Part shown: positions 8,162 through 17,525 of the stretch, piece after piece
Numbering within the stretch: position 1 is the stretch's first letter
Layout: every line of letters starts with the position of its first letter
Source: Lactobacillus kimbladii
GTDB lineage: Bacteria; Bacillota; Bacilli; Lactobacillales; Lactobacillaceae
Reading direction: 5' to 3'
Assembly: GCF_000970755.1 (NCBI RefSeq)
Contig: NZ_KQ034007.1
Span: 210,226-274,225, forward strand
DNA: 64,000 nucleotides
Position numbers and translations under genes: made by a program
The notes under the pieces: model-generated
What the model saw: only the letters and a program-made list of their open reading frames with translations
Told to the model about the DNA's origin: nothing
Databases searched by the model: none

Positions 8162-10024
8162 TTGAATAAAGCAGTGGAAAAGCAAAATAACCAAATCTCT
8201 GGTAAACGTTCTACAATACTGTGGCGTCTGCTTAAATTAGTTGCCAGCACCAGTCCTTGGATGCTTATTAGTTCTACAATTGCCATAATTCTCACGGCTG
8301 CTGCAAATGTTTTAGGGTCCTTGTTTATCGAACGTTTGATAAATACTTACATTATTCCGTTAACCAAAGAGGCAAGACCAGACTTTGGTCCACTTTTGCA
8401 CGCAATTGCAGTAATGTTTGGCTGTTATGCTATTGGATTCATTTCTAACTATCTTTTTGCAATGTTAATGGCAGTTTTAGCACAAAAAGTCCAATTCAGA
8501 GTGCGGATGGAAATGTTTGAGCATATGGAAAAATTGCCCATTTCTTATTTCGATGAAAATGATTATGGCGACATCATGAGCTGTTATACCAACGACATTG
8601 ATACGTTGCAACAAATGATTTCTCAATCGATTCCGCAGTTTATGAACTCAGCTTTAAACCTTATTTTCGTTTTGGGTGCGATGGTGATTTTAAGCTGGCA
8701 GCTAACTATTTTTACTTTAGTAGTCTTTGCCCTTTCTATTATTGTTGTACGCTTTTTAACGATACGTTCAGCTCATTACTTTAAGCTGCAGCAAAAAGAA
8801 TTGGGACAAGTTAACGGTTATAATGAAGAAATGCTTAATGGCCTTAAGGTAATTAAAGTCTTTAGCCATGAGCCAGAAGTTGAACAAGACTTTAATGCTT
8901 ATAACGATTCATTGCAGGTAGCATCTGGCAAGGCTCATACTTATGCCACAATTTTATTTCCAATTATGGGTAACTTGGGCAACTTGCTTTATGTTTTAAT
9001 TGCAGTTTTAGGTGGTGCGGTGGCCATCAACCATATTGCACCTCTTTCATTAGGTGTTATTGGAGCCTTTCTGCAATTATCAAAACAGTTTGCAATGCCG
9101 ATAGCTCAGATTTCGCAACAGTTAAATTCTATCGTAATGGCTTTAGCCGGTGCGGAAAGAATTTTTAAATTAGAAGATCAAACAGTTGAAGTTGATGATG
9201 GTGATGTAACCATCACTAAAGACGAAGATGTAAAGGGTGCTTGGCACTGGAATGTACCGCAAAAAGATGGGTCAGTAAAGAAAGTTACTGTCAATGGTCA
9301 TATTGTTTTTGATCATGTCAACTTTGGTTATTCGCCAAATAAACAAATTTTGTATGATATTTCGATTGATGCCAAACCGGGTATGAAAGTAGCGCTGGTT
9401 GGTGAAACCGGAGCGGGTAAAACCACTATTTCTAATATGATTAATCGCTTCTACGAAATTAACTCAGGTACTATAACTTATGACGGTATTCCGATTAATA
9501 GAATTAAAAAAGATGATTTAAGGCGGTCGTTATCAATAGTATTGCAGGACACACACATGTTTACCGGTACAGTTATGGATAATATCCGTTTTGGTAATGC
9601 TGAAGCAAGTGATGATGATGTGTACCAGGCAGCGCACTTATCGCATGCCGATGAATTCATTCATCATTTAGATGAAGGCTACAAAACTATTATCGATGGT
9701 AATGGCGGAGACCTGTCTCAGGGTCAAATGCAGCTTCTCAGTATTGCGCGGGCGATGATCGCTGATGAACCAGTCATGATTTTAGATGAGGCAACTTCCA
9801 GCATTGATACGCAAACTGAAAAGCTAGTGCAGGCTGGTATGGATAATCTGCTTGCAGGACGTACAAGTTTTGTTATTGCCCACCGTCTTTCAACAATTGT
9901 TAACTCGGACTTGATTTTAGTACTTGATCATGGCCATATTATTGAAGCCGGTAACCATGAGCAGCTTCTAAAGCAAAAGGGTTACTACTACGAGTTATAT
10001 ACTGGTAAAAAAGAAATACAGTAA
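8162..10024 (+). CDS. ABC exporter half-transporter, catalytic subunit
   Basis: About 620 residues with exporter membrane domain and ATPase domain. Walker A GETGAGKTT, Walker B VMILDEATSSID with the catalytic Glu, and the His switch VIAHRLSTI are intact, whereas the signature reads DLSQGQMQ. This is the mirror image of its partner, so the dimer would have one competent and one degenerate ATP site, as in LmrCD, EfrAB or TM287/288. A 25-residue insertion before the ATPase domain (about 345-385) is common in this subunit. I choose the TTG at 8162, eight bases after TAGGTGAT; a GTG at 8153 touches the previous stop but has no ribosome site. The substrate is unknown. Confidence 0.9.
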   Translation: MNKAVEKQNNQISGKRSTILWRLLKLVASTSPWMLISSTIAIILTAAANVLGSLFIERLINTYIIPLTKEARPDFGPLLHAIAVMFGCYAIGFISNYLFAMLMAVLAQKVQFRVRMEMFEHMEKLPISYFDENDYGDIMSCYTNDIDTLQQMISQSIPQFMNSALNLIFVLGAMVILSWQLTIFTLVVFALSIIVVRFLTIRSAHYFKLQQKELGQVNGYNEEMLNGLKVIKVFSHEPEVEQDFNAYNDSLQVASGKAHTYATILFPIMGNLGNLLYVLIAVLGGAVAINHIAPLSLGVIGAFLQLSKQFAMPIAQISQQLNSIVMALAGAERIFKLEDQTVEVDDGDVTITKDEDVKGAWHWNVPQKDGSVKKVTVNGHIVFDHVNFGYSPNKQILYDISIDAKPGMKVALVGETGAGKTTISNMINRFYEINSGTITYDGIPINRIKKDDLRRSLSIVLQDTHMFTGTVMDNIRFGNAEASDDDVYQAAHLSHADEFIHHLDEGYKTIIDGNGGDLSQGQMQLLSIARAMIADEPVMILDEATSSIDTQTEKLVQAGMDNLLAGRTSFVIAHRLSTIVNSDLILVLDHGHIIEAGNHEQLLKQKGYYYELYTGKKEIQ

Positions 10025-10037
10025 TTTTAATAAAATT

Positions 10038-10069
10038 TTCTCAGCATTACGGTGCTGGGAATTTTTTTT
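10038..10069 (+). terminator. Intrinsic terminator after the ABC exporter pair
   Basis: CAGCA pairs with TGCTG across a TTACGG loop, followed by a run of eight Ts. Confidence 0.75.
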
Positions 10070-10224
10070 GCTAAAAAAGACCTGCAAGCAATAATTGCTT
10101 ACAGAACGCAAGTTTGTGTTATGGTAATGTTTAAGAAATTAGCTAGGTCTAAAGCTATTAACATAGTGCTTTATATAATTTAGGACAATTTAAAAAATTG
10201 GCATAGACAAAAGGAATTAGGCAA

Positions 10225-11751
10225 ATGAATCAAATCATCCAAATTTTAAGTGAACGCCGAGGCGATTTAGGGATTGCATTGCTGCAGCACATACAGATAT
10301 CATTAATTTCACTGCTAATTGCTATGGTAATTGCAATGCCACTAGCTTTTTGGACAGTAAAACATGCCAAAGTAGCAGAATTTTTATTGCAAATTGCCAG
10401 CATATTACAAACTATTCCTTCTTTGGCACTTCTTGGTCTGCTAATACCTCTTGTCGGCATAGGAACAGTGCCTGCGGTAATTGCCTTGATAGTGTATGCT
10501 TTATTGCCTATCTTTCAGAATACCTATTTGGGATTAACAGAAATTGATCCAGCTCTGGAAGAAGCTGCAGATGCGTTCGGCATGTCGCGCATGCAAAAGC
10601 TGCTCAAAGTTGAATTACCCTTAGCTATGCCCACAATTATTTCTGGTATTAGGACAGCGCTAGTTTTAATTATCGGAACTGCTACCATGGCAGCATTAAT
10701 TGGCGCAGGCGGACTAGGTAGTTTTATACTGCTAGGAATTGACCGTAATAATACGGCTTTAATAATTATTGGCGCAGTTTGTTCAGGTGCCTTGGCTATT
10801 ATCTTAAGTGCCTTGATCAAGTGGTTAGAACATGCTTCAGTTAAAACCGCTTTAGGAGTTTTAGCTGTCAGTGTTCTGTTTCTGGCGGGCAGTGGTGTTT
10901 ATGAAACTGTTGTTAATCAAAAAGAAACGATAACTGTTGCTGGTAAGCTAGGCTCTGAACCCGAAATTTTGATTAATATGTACAAAGAACTAATTGAGCA
11001 GGGTGATTCGCACGTTCAAGTGACCTTGAAACCTAATTTTGGTAAGACTACTTTTCTCTTTAGTGCATTAAAAAACGGTAAGATCAATATTTATCCGGAG
11101 TTTACGGGTACTATTTTAGAAACTTTTGCTAAAACTCCGGTAAAAACGACGGGTTTATCTGAAAAAGAAACTTATGATAAAGCTAAAGAATTAGTGAACA
11201 AGCAGGATAAACTTACTTTGCTTAGACCAATGGCCTACGATAATACTTATGCCTTAGCTGTTAAAGCCTCTTTTAAGCAGAAAAATCATTTAAAGAAAAT
11301 CAGTGATTTAGCTAATATTCCTAATAAGCTCAAGGGTGGTATGACTTTAGAATTTATTGACCGCGGTGACGGTTTTAAGGGTATAAAAAAATTATATGGG
11401 ATTGATTTTCCAGTTAAATCAATGGAGCCGGCGTTACGTTATCAAGCAATAGACCAAAATAAAGTTAACATCGTTGATGCCTATTCAACAGACAGTGAAT
11501 TGCGGCAGTACCACTTAAGTATTTTAAAAGATAACAAACATAACTTTCCTATTTATCAGGGTGCTCCTTTAATGAGTAATGACTTTGCACGTCGGCATCC
11601 CCAAGTAGTACGCAGTTTAAATAAATTAGCTGGCAAGATTACTGAAAAGCAGATGCAGGAAATGAATTATGAGGTCAATGTCAAAAATATGGATCCGGGC
11701 CAAGTGGCGCATCATTATTTAGTAAAACAGCATTTACTTAAGGAGAAATAA
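10225..11751 (+). CDS. Osmolyte (glycine betaine/carnitine/choline type) ABC permease fused to binding protein
   Basis: 508 residues. The first about 210 form a ProW/OpuCB-type permease with the EAA-like loop EEAADAFGMSRMQKLLKVELPLAMPTI split around residue 120; residues about 215-232 give a further helix, and residues 235-508 form an OpuAC/OpuCC-type substrate-binding domain (starting ITVAGKLGSEPEILINMYKELIE). Such permease-binding protein fusions are well known in lactic acid bacteria (OpuABC/BusB type), where the binding domain sits outside, tethered to the membrane. AAGGAATTAGG lies close before the ATG. It is followed after one base by its ATPase gene. The precise osmolyte cannot be read from sequence. 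Confidence 0.92.
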   Translation: MNQIIQILSERRGDLGIALLQHIQISLISLLIAMVIAMPLAFWTVKHAKVAEFLLQIASILQTIPSLALLGLLIPLVGIGTVPAVIALIVYALLPIFQNTYLGLTEIDPALEEAADAFGMSRMQKLLKVELPLAMPTIISGIRTALVLIIGTATMAALIGAGGLGSFILLGIDRNNTALIIIGAVCSGALAIILSALIKWLEHASVKTALGVLAVSVLFLAGSGVYETVVNQKETITVAGKLGSEPEILINMYKELIEQGDSHVQVTLKPNFGKTTFLFSALKNGKINIYPEFTGTILETFAKTPVKTTGLSEKETYDKAKELVNKQDKLTLLRPMAYDNTYALAVKASFKQKNHLKKISDLANIPNKLKGGMTLEFIDRGDGFKGIKKLYGIDFPVKSMEPALRYQAIDQNKVNIVDAYSTDSELRQYHLSILKDNKHNFPIYQGAPLMSNDFARRHPQVVRSLNKLAGKITEKQMQEMNYEVNVKNMDPGQVAHHYLVKQHLLKEK

Positions 11752-11752
11752 T

Positions 11753-12721
11753 ATGGCTTCAGCAATTAAATTTGAACATGTGAAAAAAACTTTTGCCGAT
11801 AAAATAGTGGTAAACGACCTTAATCTTGATATTCAACAAGGTGAACTTTTTGTCCTAGTGGGTAATTCTGGTAGTGGTAAGACAACATCAATTAAAATGA
11901 TTAATCGCCTGGAAGATCCTAATGCTGGCCAAATCTTAGTTAATGAACGCCCAACTACTGCTTATGATGTGCAAAAGTTACGCTGGAAAATTGGTTATGT
12001 TTTGCAACAAATCGCTCTTTTTCCGAATATGACCGTTGCCCAAAATATTACTCTTATTCCGGAAATTCAAGGGGTAAATGGTAATCTGGAAAAACTGGCA
12101 GCACAACTGTTGCAAAAAGTGGGTCTCAATCCGCAAGAATACGCTCAGCGTTATCCCCATGAACTGTCTGGTGGTGAACAACAAAGAATTGGTATTTTAA
12201 GGGCTATTGCATCAAAGCCTCCTATCGTGTTAATGGATGAACCTTTTAGTGCGCTTGATCCACTTTCTCGAGCAAATTTACAAGAACTAGTTGTTGACTT
12301 GCATGAGCAACTGCATAATACTATTTTGTTTGTGACACATGATATGAACGAGGCACTGCATTTAGCTGACAGAATTGGTATTATGAAGGATGGCCAATTA
12401 CTGCAGGTTGATCAGCCCGAAGAAATTTTACGGCATCCGGCTAATAACTTTGTCCGAGACTTTTTCAGAGGTAGCATAGGCAGCAACTTATATGAAACAA
12501 CTTTGAAGCAAGCAGCTTTATTGACCAAATTTAAACAGGCTGAATCTGGCTCACTGGCGACAATGCCACTAATTAATGTCGAGGAAACAATTGCTAAATT
12601 GTTAACTCTTTTAAGTGGGCAAAATGAAGTGCTAGTGCAAAATTCCAGTGGGGACTTTTTAGGCCTAGTTGATCGTCAATGGCTGGTTACATATTTAAAT
12701 AATATTAATAGTTTAAAGTAG
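11753..12721 (+). CDS. Osmolyte ABC transporter ATP-binding protein (OpuA/OpuCA family)
   Basis: 322 residues. Walker A GNSGSGKTTS, signature LSGGEQQRIG and Walker B IVLMDEPFSALDP are intact in the first about 230 residues. The C-terminal about 75 residues (from TMPLINVEETIAKLL to FLGLVDRQWLV) look like a single reduced CBS motif, where family members such as OpuCA carry two CBS domains that sense ionic strength. It drives uptake through the permease-binding protein fusion encoded just upstream and is closed by a terminator. Confidence 0.93.
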   Translation: MASAIKFEHVKKTFADKIVVNDLNLDIQQGELFVLVGNSGSGKTTSIKMINRLEDPNAGQILVNERPTTAYDVQKLRWKIGYVLQQIALFPNMTVAQNITLIPEIQGVNGNLEKLAAQLLQKVGLNPQEYAQRYPHELSGGEQQRIGILRAIASKPPIVLMDEPFSALDPLSRANLQELVVDLHEQLHNTILFVTHDMNEALHLADRIGIMKDGQLLQVDQPEEILRHPANNFVRDFFRGSIGSNLYETTLKQAALLTKFKQAESGSLATMPLINVEETIAKLLTLLSGQNEVLVQNSSGDFLGLVDRQWLVTYLNNINSLK

Positions 12722-12726
12722 AGACT

Positions 12727-12751
12727 AAGCTGGAAAAATCCGGCTTTTTTA
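12727..12751 (+). terminator. Intrinsic terminator after the osmolyte ABC operon
   Basis: AAGCTGGA and TCCGGCTT pair across an AAAA loop and are followed by a T-run. Confidence 0.75.
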
Positions 12752-12798
12752 ATAAAACAATAAAGTTATGCTTGAATATTAGTAGTTTGTTACAAAAT

Positions 12799-12845
12799 TG
12801 TCTAAAATATTAGACATAGATTCTGCTACACTATATTTAGTAGAA
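12799..12845 (+). promoter_or_regulatory. Promoter of the two-component operon with two dyads
   Basis: TGTCTAA-AATA-TTAGACA (12799-12816) is a perfect 7-4-7 dyad. A second dyad pairs TTCTGCTA (12821-12828) with TAGTAGAA (12838-12845). TTAGAC (12810-12815), a 16-base spacer and TATATT (12832-12837) make a plausible promoter, so the first dyad covers the -35 and the second covers the -10. They are candidates for autoregulation by the response regulator encoded downstream. Confidence 0.5.
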
Positions 12846-12898
12846 TATAAAAATAAAACGAATATAATCAATAAGTAAAAAGAAGGGAAATTAGCCCT

Positions 12899-13585
12899 AT
12901 GAAAATTTTAGTTGTTGACGACGATAAAGAAATCGTCGAATTGTTAAGTATTTATCTTAAAAATGAAGGGTATACCCCAGTTGTTGCCTACAGTGGCAAA
13001 GAAGCAATTACGAAATTAACTACCACGCCTGATATTGCATTAATGATTTTGGACGTCATGATGCCTAACATGAGTGGAATTGATGTTATTAAGGAAGTTC
13101 GTAAGGATTCAGACATTCCTATTATTATTGTGTCTGCCAAAACTGGTGATATGGATAAAATTCAGGGATTAATCACTGGAGCCGATGATTATGTTTCTAA
13201 GCCGTTTAATCCCCTAGAGGTAATGGCGCGGGTTCGTTCACTTTTACGTCGCAGTCAAAAGCAGGTCAAAGATGATGAACCTGACATTCTTGAGGTTGGA
13301 CCGCTGATTATTAACCGTGATTCACATGAAGTGAAAACGATTGATGGCAAAGATATTCAGCTGACTGCATTGGAATTTGGTATTCTGTATCTTCTCGCCA
13401 GTCACCCTAACCGCGTGTTCTCTGCTGATGAAATTTTTGAACGGGTTTGGCAACAAGAATCGATAGTTTCTGCCAAAACCGTCATGGTGCATGTTTCCCA
13501 CTTGCGCGACAAGATTCAAACAGCCACAGGCGGAGAAGATGTTATTCAAACAGTTTGGGGTGTAGGCTATAAAGTTGAGGCTTAG
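12899..13585 (+). CDS. OmpR/VanR-type response regulator
   Basis: 228 residues. Receiver domain with acidic pocket DDDKE near the N-terminus, phosphoacceptor Asp in LMILDVMMPN (about residue 52) and Lys in DDYVSKPFNP (about 101); the output is a winged-helix DNA-binding domain (LTALEFGILYLLASHPNRVFS to VWGVGYKVEA). It is most like VanR-type regulators linked to cell-envelope sensing. AGAAGGGAAA lies before the ATG. The histidine kinase gene follows after four bases. Confidence 0.92.
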   Translation: MKILVVDDDKEIVELLSIYLKNEGYTPVVAYSGKEAITKLTTTPDIALMILDVMMPNMSGIDVIKEVRKDSDIPIIIVSAKTGDMDKIQGLITGADDYVSKPFNPLEVMARVRSLLRRSQKQVKDDEPDILEVGPLIINRDSHEVKTIDGKDIQLTALEFGILYLLASHPNRVFSADEIFERVWQQESIVSAKTVMVHVSHLRDKIQTATGGEDVIQTVWGVGYKVEA

Positions 13586-13589
13586 CTAG

Positions 13590-14744
13590 ATGAAAAAAGA
13601 AAGAGTCAAGCTGACAGCTGCTGAAAAAAGCGAGTTGTTTGCTGAAGGCGTTATAACGGTGATCTTGCTGTTATTGTTAAACCTATCGGTGATTATTTTA
13701 ATCAACTTGACAATTTTACAAAATAAAAACCTGGTTAACGGTATTTATTTTTTAAAAAGGACCATTACTTTTGCTGGTGGACGCCATTTATGGTCTTGGC
13801 AAAATACCTTTATCATTTTTATGGGTGTTGGTGATTTGATCGTGCTCTATTGGCGCTTAATTCGGCGTTATCATCAAATGCAGTTAAGGCACGTTATTTC
13901 TGAATTGCATTATATTGCCAAAGGACATTTTGATCACACAATTTCTTTTAAAGTTAAAACAGACTTGCAGAAAGTAATTGATTCGATTAACTCATTAGTG
14001 GATAGTACAGTCAACGCCATTAATGAAGAAAAGGCGATTGAAAAGTCTAAAGATGAACTAATCAGTAATGTTTCTCACGATATCAGAACGCCTTTAACTT
14101 CTATTATCGGTTATTTAGGTTTGCTTAAATCGGGGGTGTCGGATCCAGCAGATCAGCAAAAATATCTTAATATCGCATATATGAAGGCAGAACAAATGAA
14201 GTCATTGGCTCATGATCTGCTTGAGTATACAACGTTAAAATCAACCAGTACCAAACTAAACTTGTCCTCTTTACATATTTTTTCTATGTTAGAGCAGGTG
14301 GCAGCAGGTTTTGAATTTGAGGGTCAAGAAAAAGGGATAGTATTTAACATAGAAGCAAGACCCAAAGATTTAACAATTCAAGCTGATGCAGAAAAGCTGG
14401 TACGCGTATACAATAATCTCATCACTAACGCACTTAAATATGGTACAGGGGCAACACAAATTAATTTAATTGCCAATTTGGTTAACAACAATGAAGTAGA
14501 ATTGCGGGTAGAAAATAATGGTACCCAAATTCCTGAAGAGTCGCTAAAAAAAATATTTGAACGGTTTTACAGAGTAGAAGGTTCTCGCAATACTAAAACA
14601 GGTGGCACAGGATTAGGTCTGTCAATTACCAAAAGCATTGTTGATCTTCATCACGGCAAGATTCGTTGTGAATCTGATAAAGATTGGACCCGTTTCATTA
14701 TTTGTCTGCCTTTAAACCTAAAGAGTGAAAAAACTCCAGCATAG
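13590..14744 (+). CDS. VanS-like sensor histidine kinase
   Basis: 384 residues: two membrane helices (about 20-45 and 72-92) around a short extracellular loop of about 30 residues, a HAMP-like linker, H-box LISNVSHDIRTPLTS (His near residue 160), N-box VYNNLITNALKYG and G-box GGTGLGLSITKSIV. The short loop suggests sensing in or at the membrane. It forms a pair with the upstream regulator. Position before murE fits a cell-wall related signal, but this is inference. Confidence 0.9.
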   Translation: MKKERVKLTAAEKSELFAEGVITVILLLLLNLSVIILINLTILQNKNLVNGIYFLKRTITFAGGRHLWSWQNTFIIFMGVGDLIVLYWRLIRRYHQMQLRHVISELHYIAKGHFDHTISFKVKTDLQKVIDSINSLVDSTVNAINEEKAIEKSKDELISNVSHDIRTPLTSIIGYLGLLKSGVSDPADQQKYLNIAYMKAEQMKSLAHDLLEYTTLKSTSTKLNLSSLHIFSMLEQVAAGFEFEGQEKGIVFNIEARPKDLTIQADAEKLVRVYNNLITNALKYGTGATQINLIANLVNNNEVELRVENNGTQIPEESLKKIFERFYRVEGSRNTKTGGTGLGLSITKSIVDLHHGKIRCESDKDWTRFIICLPLNLKSEKTPA

Positions 14745-14747
14745 CTG

Positions 14748-14756
14748 TGGTATAAT
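14748..14756 (+). promoter_or_regulatory. Extended -10 promoter of murE
   Basis: TGGTATAAT, an extended -10 element, lies 32 bases before the murE ATG and about 5 bases after the kinase stop. A good -35 is not evident, as allowed for extended -10 promoters. Confidence 0.45.
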
Positions 14757-14788
14757 TTTGACTGAGATAATAAATAGAGGAGTATAGC

Positions 14789-16360
14789 ATGAGTATTTCT
14801 TTAAATACCTGTATTTTAATTTTAAAAGAGCACCATCTGCTTAAATCGAGTGCTGTTCAGGACACCGTCCCATCCAAAATGGAATATGTATCATATGATT
14901 CACGTGACGTTCATACCAATACACTATTCTTTTGTAAAGGTGCTGGTTTTCGTCCTACATTTTTGTCAATGGCGAAAGCAAACGGTGCCAACTGTTATGT
15001 AGCAGAGCAACCATACCCAGAAGGCAAGGGAATGCATGCACTGATTGTGCGCAATGTTTCTAAGGCAATGGCTTTATTGTCTGCAGCATTTTTTCGCTTT
15101 CCTCAAGATGATTTATATTTAATCGCAGTTACTGGTACTAAAGGTAAAACTACGACCGCTTATTTCCTAAAAGGAATGCTAGATCAAGTCAATGGCGGTA
15201 AAACTGCACTGATTTCTTCTGTCAACACAGTTGTAGGCCAGAAAAAAGATGATACTTTTAAATCTAGTTTGACCACGCCAGAATCCCTTGACTTGTTCCG
15301 CGATATGCGAACAGCTGTAGATAACGGCATGACGCACATGGTGATGGAAGTTTCCAGTCAAGCATATAAGAAAAACAGGGTCTTTGGTTTAACTTATGAC
15401 TTGGGCTTTTTCCTCAACATTACGCCTGATCATATTGGTCCTAATGAGCATCCTAATTTTGCTGATTATCTGCATTGCAAACTGCAATTATTAGTTAATG
15501 CACGCAAGTGTATTATTAACGCTCAGACTGACCACTTTGACGAAGTTTATGCTGCTGCTACGACTACTACCGATCCAGACAGTATCTACTTATTTGCTGC
15601 TGAAAAATTTACTAACCCTAACTTAAAACAGACCATTGATTTTCGTTTTGCAACTGAAGAACTTGATATGGCTCAGACTAAATTCCAGGTATTATGTGTT
15701 AGTGACAAAGCAAAGAAGCTTAAAATAGCCGGTGATTATCAGTTAAAGATGCTGGGTGACTTTAATGAATCAAACGGTACAGCTGCAGTAATTGGAGCTG
15801 GGCTTGCTGGCATGGATCATGACGATGCTGCTAAAGGTATTAGCCAAGTAACTGTTCCGGGACGGATGCAGACAGAGGTTACCAAAGAACATGGTGTAGT
15901 TGTAGTAGATTATGCGCATAATGAAGCTTCGATGATGGCACTGATGGGTTTTATGCAGCGCGAATTTAATAATCCTAAAATTATTGTGGTTGTAGGAGCG
16001 CCGGGCGATAAAGGAATTTCCCGTCGTCCTGGTTTTAGCCACAGTTTAAATGCCTATGCTGATAAAGCCTTTCTGACTACTGATGATCCGGGGTTTGAAG
16101 ATCCAAAAGAAATTGCACAGGAGATAGATGCCGGCATTGATCATTCTAAAGTTGATGTGACAATAGAATTAGACCGTAAAAAGGCCATATATGATGCTAT
16201 CAGTATGTCAAATAAAGGAGATATTGTTCTAATCTGTGGCAAAGGTGAGGACGGCTTTCAAAAAGTGCGCGGCGTAGATACACCTTATCCTTCTGATATT
16301 ACAGTTGCACAACAAGCTATTGACGAACTTGAAGGACAAAAAGAACACTTTAGAAGTTAG
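14789..16360 (+). CDS. murE: UDP-MurNAc-tripeptide synthetase MurE (L-lysine type)
   Basis: 523 residues, Mur ligase. ATP-binding loop AVTGTKGKTTTAYFL (about residues 113-127), central-domain EVSSQAYKKNR and C-terminal domain with TTDDPGFEDP. The meso-diaminopimelate-specific motif DNPR is replaced by DDPG, as in Lys-adding MurE enzymes. It adds the third residue of the peptidoglycan stem peptide in the cytoplasm, so the organism should have Lys-type peptidoglycan, as most lactobacilli do. AGAGGAG lies nine bases before the ATG. The Asp/Glu racemase gene follows after 14 bases, giving a small wall-precursor operon. Confidence 0.95.
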   Translation: MSISLNTCILILKEHHLLKSSAVQDTVPSKMEYVSYDSRDVHTNTLFFCKGAGFRPTFLSMAKANGANCYVAEQPYPEGKGMHALIVRNVSKAMALLSAAFFRFPQDDLYLIAVTGTKGKTTTAYFLKGMLDQVNGGKTALISSVNTVVGQKKDDTFKSSLTTPESLDLFRDMRTAVDNGMTHMVMEVSSQAYKKNRVFGLTYDLGFFLNITPDHIGPNEHPNFADYLHCKLQLLVNARKCIINAQTDHFDEVYAAATTTTDPDSIYLFAAEKFTNPNLKQTIDFRFATEELDMAQTKFQVLCVSDKAKKLKIAGDYQLKMLGDFNESNGTAAVIGAGLAGMDHDDAAKGISQVTVPGRMQTEVTKEHGVVVVDYAHNEASMMALMGFMQREFNNPKIIVVVGAPGDKGISRRPGFSHSLNAYADKAFLTTDDPGFEDPKEIAQEIDAGIDHSKVDVTIELDRKKAIYDAISMSNKGDIVLICGKGEDGFQKVRGVDTPYPSDITVAQQAIDELEGQKEHFRS

Positions 16361-16374
16361 AAAAGCAGGAATTA

Positions 16375-17121
16375 ATGAAACATTTTTTTAGTATTATTGG
16401 TGGTATGGGTACTATTGCAACGGAGAGCTTTGTTCGCATGCTTAATCACCGCGTTAAAATTACTAAAGATCAGGACTATTTAAATTATATTTTGGTTAAC
16501 GATGCCCAAGTTCCTGATCGCACGGCTTATATCAAAGACCATAGCAAACCTAATTTTTTCACTGCCTTGCGAGAAGATGTGCTCCAACAAGCCCAGCTAA
16601 AACCGGACTTTTTTCTAATGCCGTGTAATACAGCTCATTATTGTTATGATGATCTGGTGAAGCTCACAGACGTTCCTTTTTTACATATGATGCGCATTGC
16701 CGTGCATAAATTTATAACAGATTATCCCCAAGAGAAAAAGATTGGTTTAATCGCTACCGAAGGGTCAATTTATGATCATTTGTATGAAGATGAGATTAAA
16801 GAAGTAGGTCGCGAAGTTGAACTTGGTGGGCCTGAGATTCAACCAATGGTTACTGAGCTGATTTATTCCAACATTAAGGAAAAAGGCGTAGTTGATGGCG
16901 AACTTTATCACCGCATATTACGCACTATGCATGATCAGTATGGCTGTAATGTAATTTTACTTGGCTGTACTGAATTGTCGCTGGCTCAGGAGAAAGCGCC
17001 AGAGCATCCCTATAATGTTATCGACCCACAAGTGATCTTGGCTGATGTAGCAATTGAATTAGAACTAAAAATTCGTGCAGGAATGGATCCTAAAACAGCC
17101 ATAGAGAAGTATCTGTATTAA
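16375..17121 (+). CDS. Aspartate/glutamate racemase family protein
   Basis: 248 residues. The two catalytic Cys of the PLP-independent Asp/Glu racemase family are visible as MPCNTAHYCYDDL (Cys about 83) and LLGCTELSL (Cys about 197), with the N-terminal IGGMGTIATESF. It most resembles aspartate racemase (RacD/YgeA class). Lys-type lactobacilli use D-Asp in the peptidoglycan cross-bridge, so co-transcription with murE supports supply of D-Asp; glutamate as substrate cannot be excluded. GCAGGAAT lies just upstream of the ATG. Confidence 0.85.
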   Translation: MKHFFSIIGGMGTIATESFVRMLNHRVKITKDQDYLNYILVNDAQVPDRTAYIKDHSKPNFFTALREDVLQQAQLKPDFFLMPCNTAHYCYDDLVKLTDVPFLHMMRIAVHKFITDYPQEKKIGLIATEGSIYDHLYEDEIKEVGREVELGGPEIQPMVTELIYSNIKEKGVVDGELYHRILRTMHDQYGCNVILLGCTELSLAQEKAPEHPYNVIDPQVILADVAIELELKIRAGMDPKTAIEKYLY

Positions 17122-17146
17122 ATAAAACGTAAGGTTTAACAGATTA

Positions 17147-17188
17147 AAATAGACTAGTAACCAATTTGATTATTAGTCTATTTATTTT
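17147..17188 (+). terminator. Intrinsic terminator after the murE operon
   Basis: AAATAGACTA pairs with TAGTCTATTT across an 17-base loop, followed by ATTTT. Confidence 0.65.
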
Positions 17189-17207
17189 GCCAAAAAAAGT
17201 TGACAAT

Positions 17208-17245
17208 GTTATCACTAAGTAGTAGTGTATTATAAAAGTGATACA
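17208..17245 (+). promoter_or_regulatory. Promoter with TATCACT/AGTGATA dyad
   Basis: TTATCA (17208-17213), 16 bases and TATAAA (17230-17235) give a promoter for the small gene at 17267. TATCACT (about 17209-17215) is repeated inverted as AGTGATA (about 17237-17243), so a repressor could bracket the promoter. TTGACA at about 17200 gives an alternative -35. Confidence 0.35.
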
Positions 17246-17266
17246 GTTAAAAATAGGAGGGCTAAG

Positions 17267-17461
17267 ATGCTATATCTTTTGTATATATTTATTAGCATAC
17301 TGATAATTGTAACTACTAATTTAGCAGTGACAGCAATTTTGAGTATCAGAGACGCTTATCGCAATCATCTTAAAGATCATTCGTCATTTGGCACTGCCTT
17401 TAAAAAATATTTTGGTAAAAACAATAATATTCCTCTCCATTTGTCTGATTGGAAGTTTTAA
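17267..17461 (+). CDS. Small single-pass membrane protein
   Basis: 64 residues starting MLYLLYIFISILIIVTTNLAV: one hydrophobic helix at the N-terminus, then a positively charged cytoplasmic tail. The ATG at 17267 lies six bases after AGGAGGG; an in-frame extension of 14 residues upstream has no ribosome site. I do not recognise the family. It sits alone between the murE operon and the riboflavin riboswitch, with its own promoter. Confidence 0.6.
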   Translation: MLYLLYIFISILIIVTTNLAVTAILSIRDAYRNHLKDHSSFGTAFKKYFGKNNNIPLHLSDWKF

Positions 17462-17525
17462 GGAATAATTTTATTTAAGTTTGATCTTATCGTATATATA
17501 ATTTATATAAAACAAAAAATTGCTA

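Noticed and set aside
10085-10099. AAGCAATAATTGCTT palindrome before the osmolyte operon as an operator
   Set aside because: Isolated short palindrome, not placed on a clear promoter and with no second copy seen.
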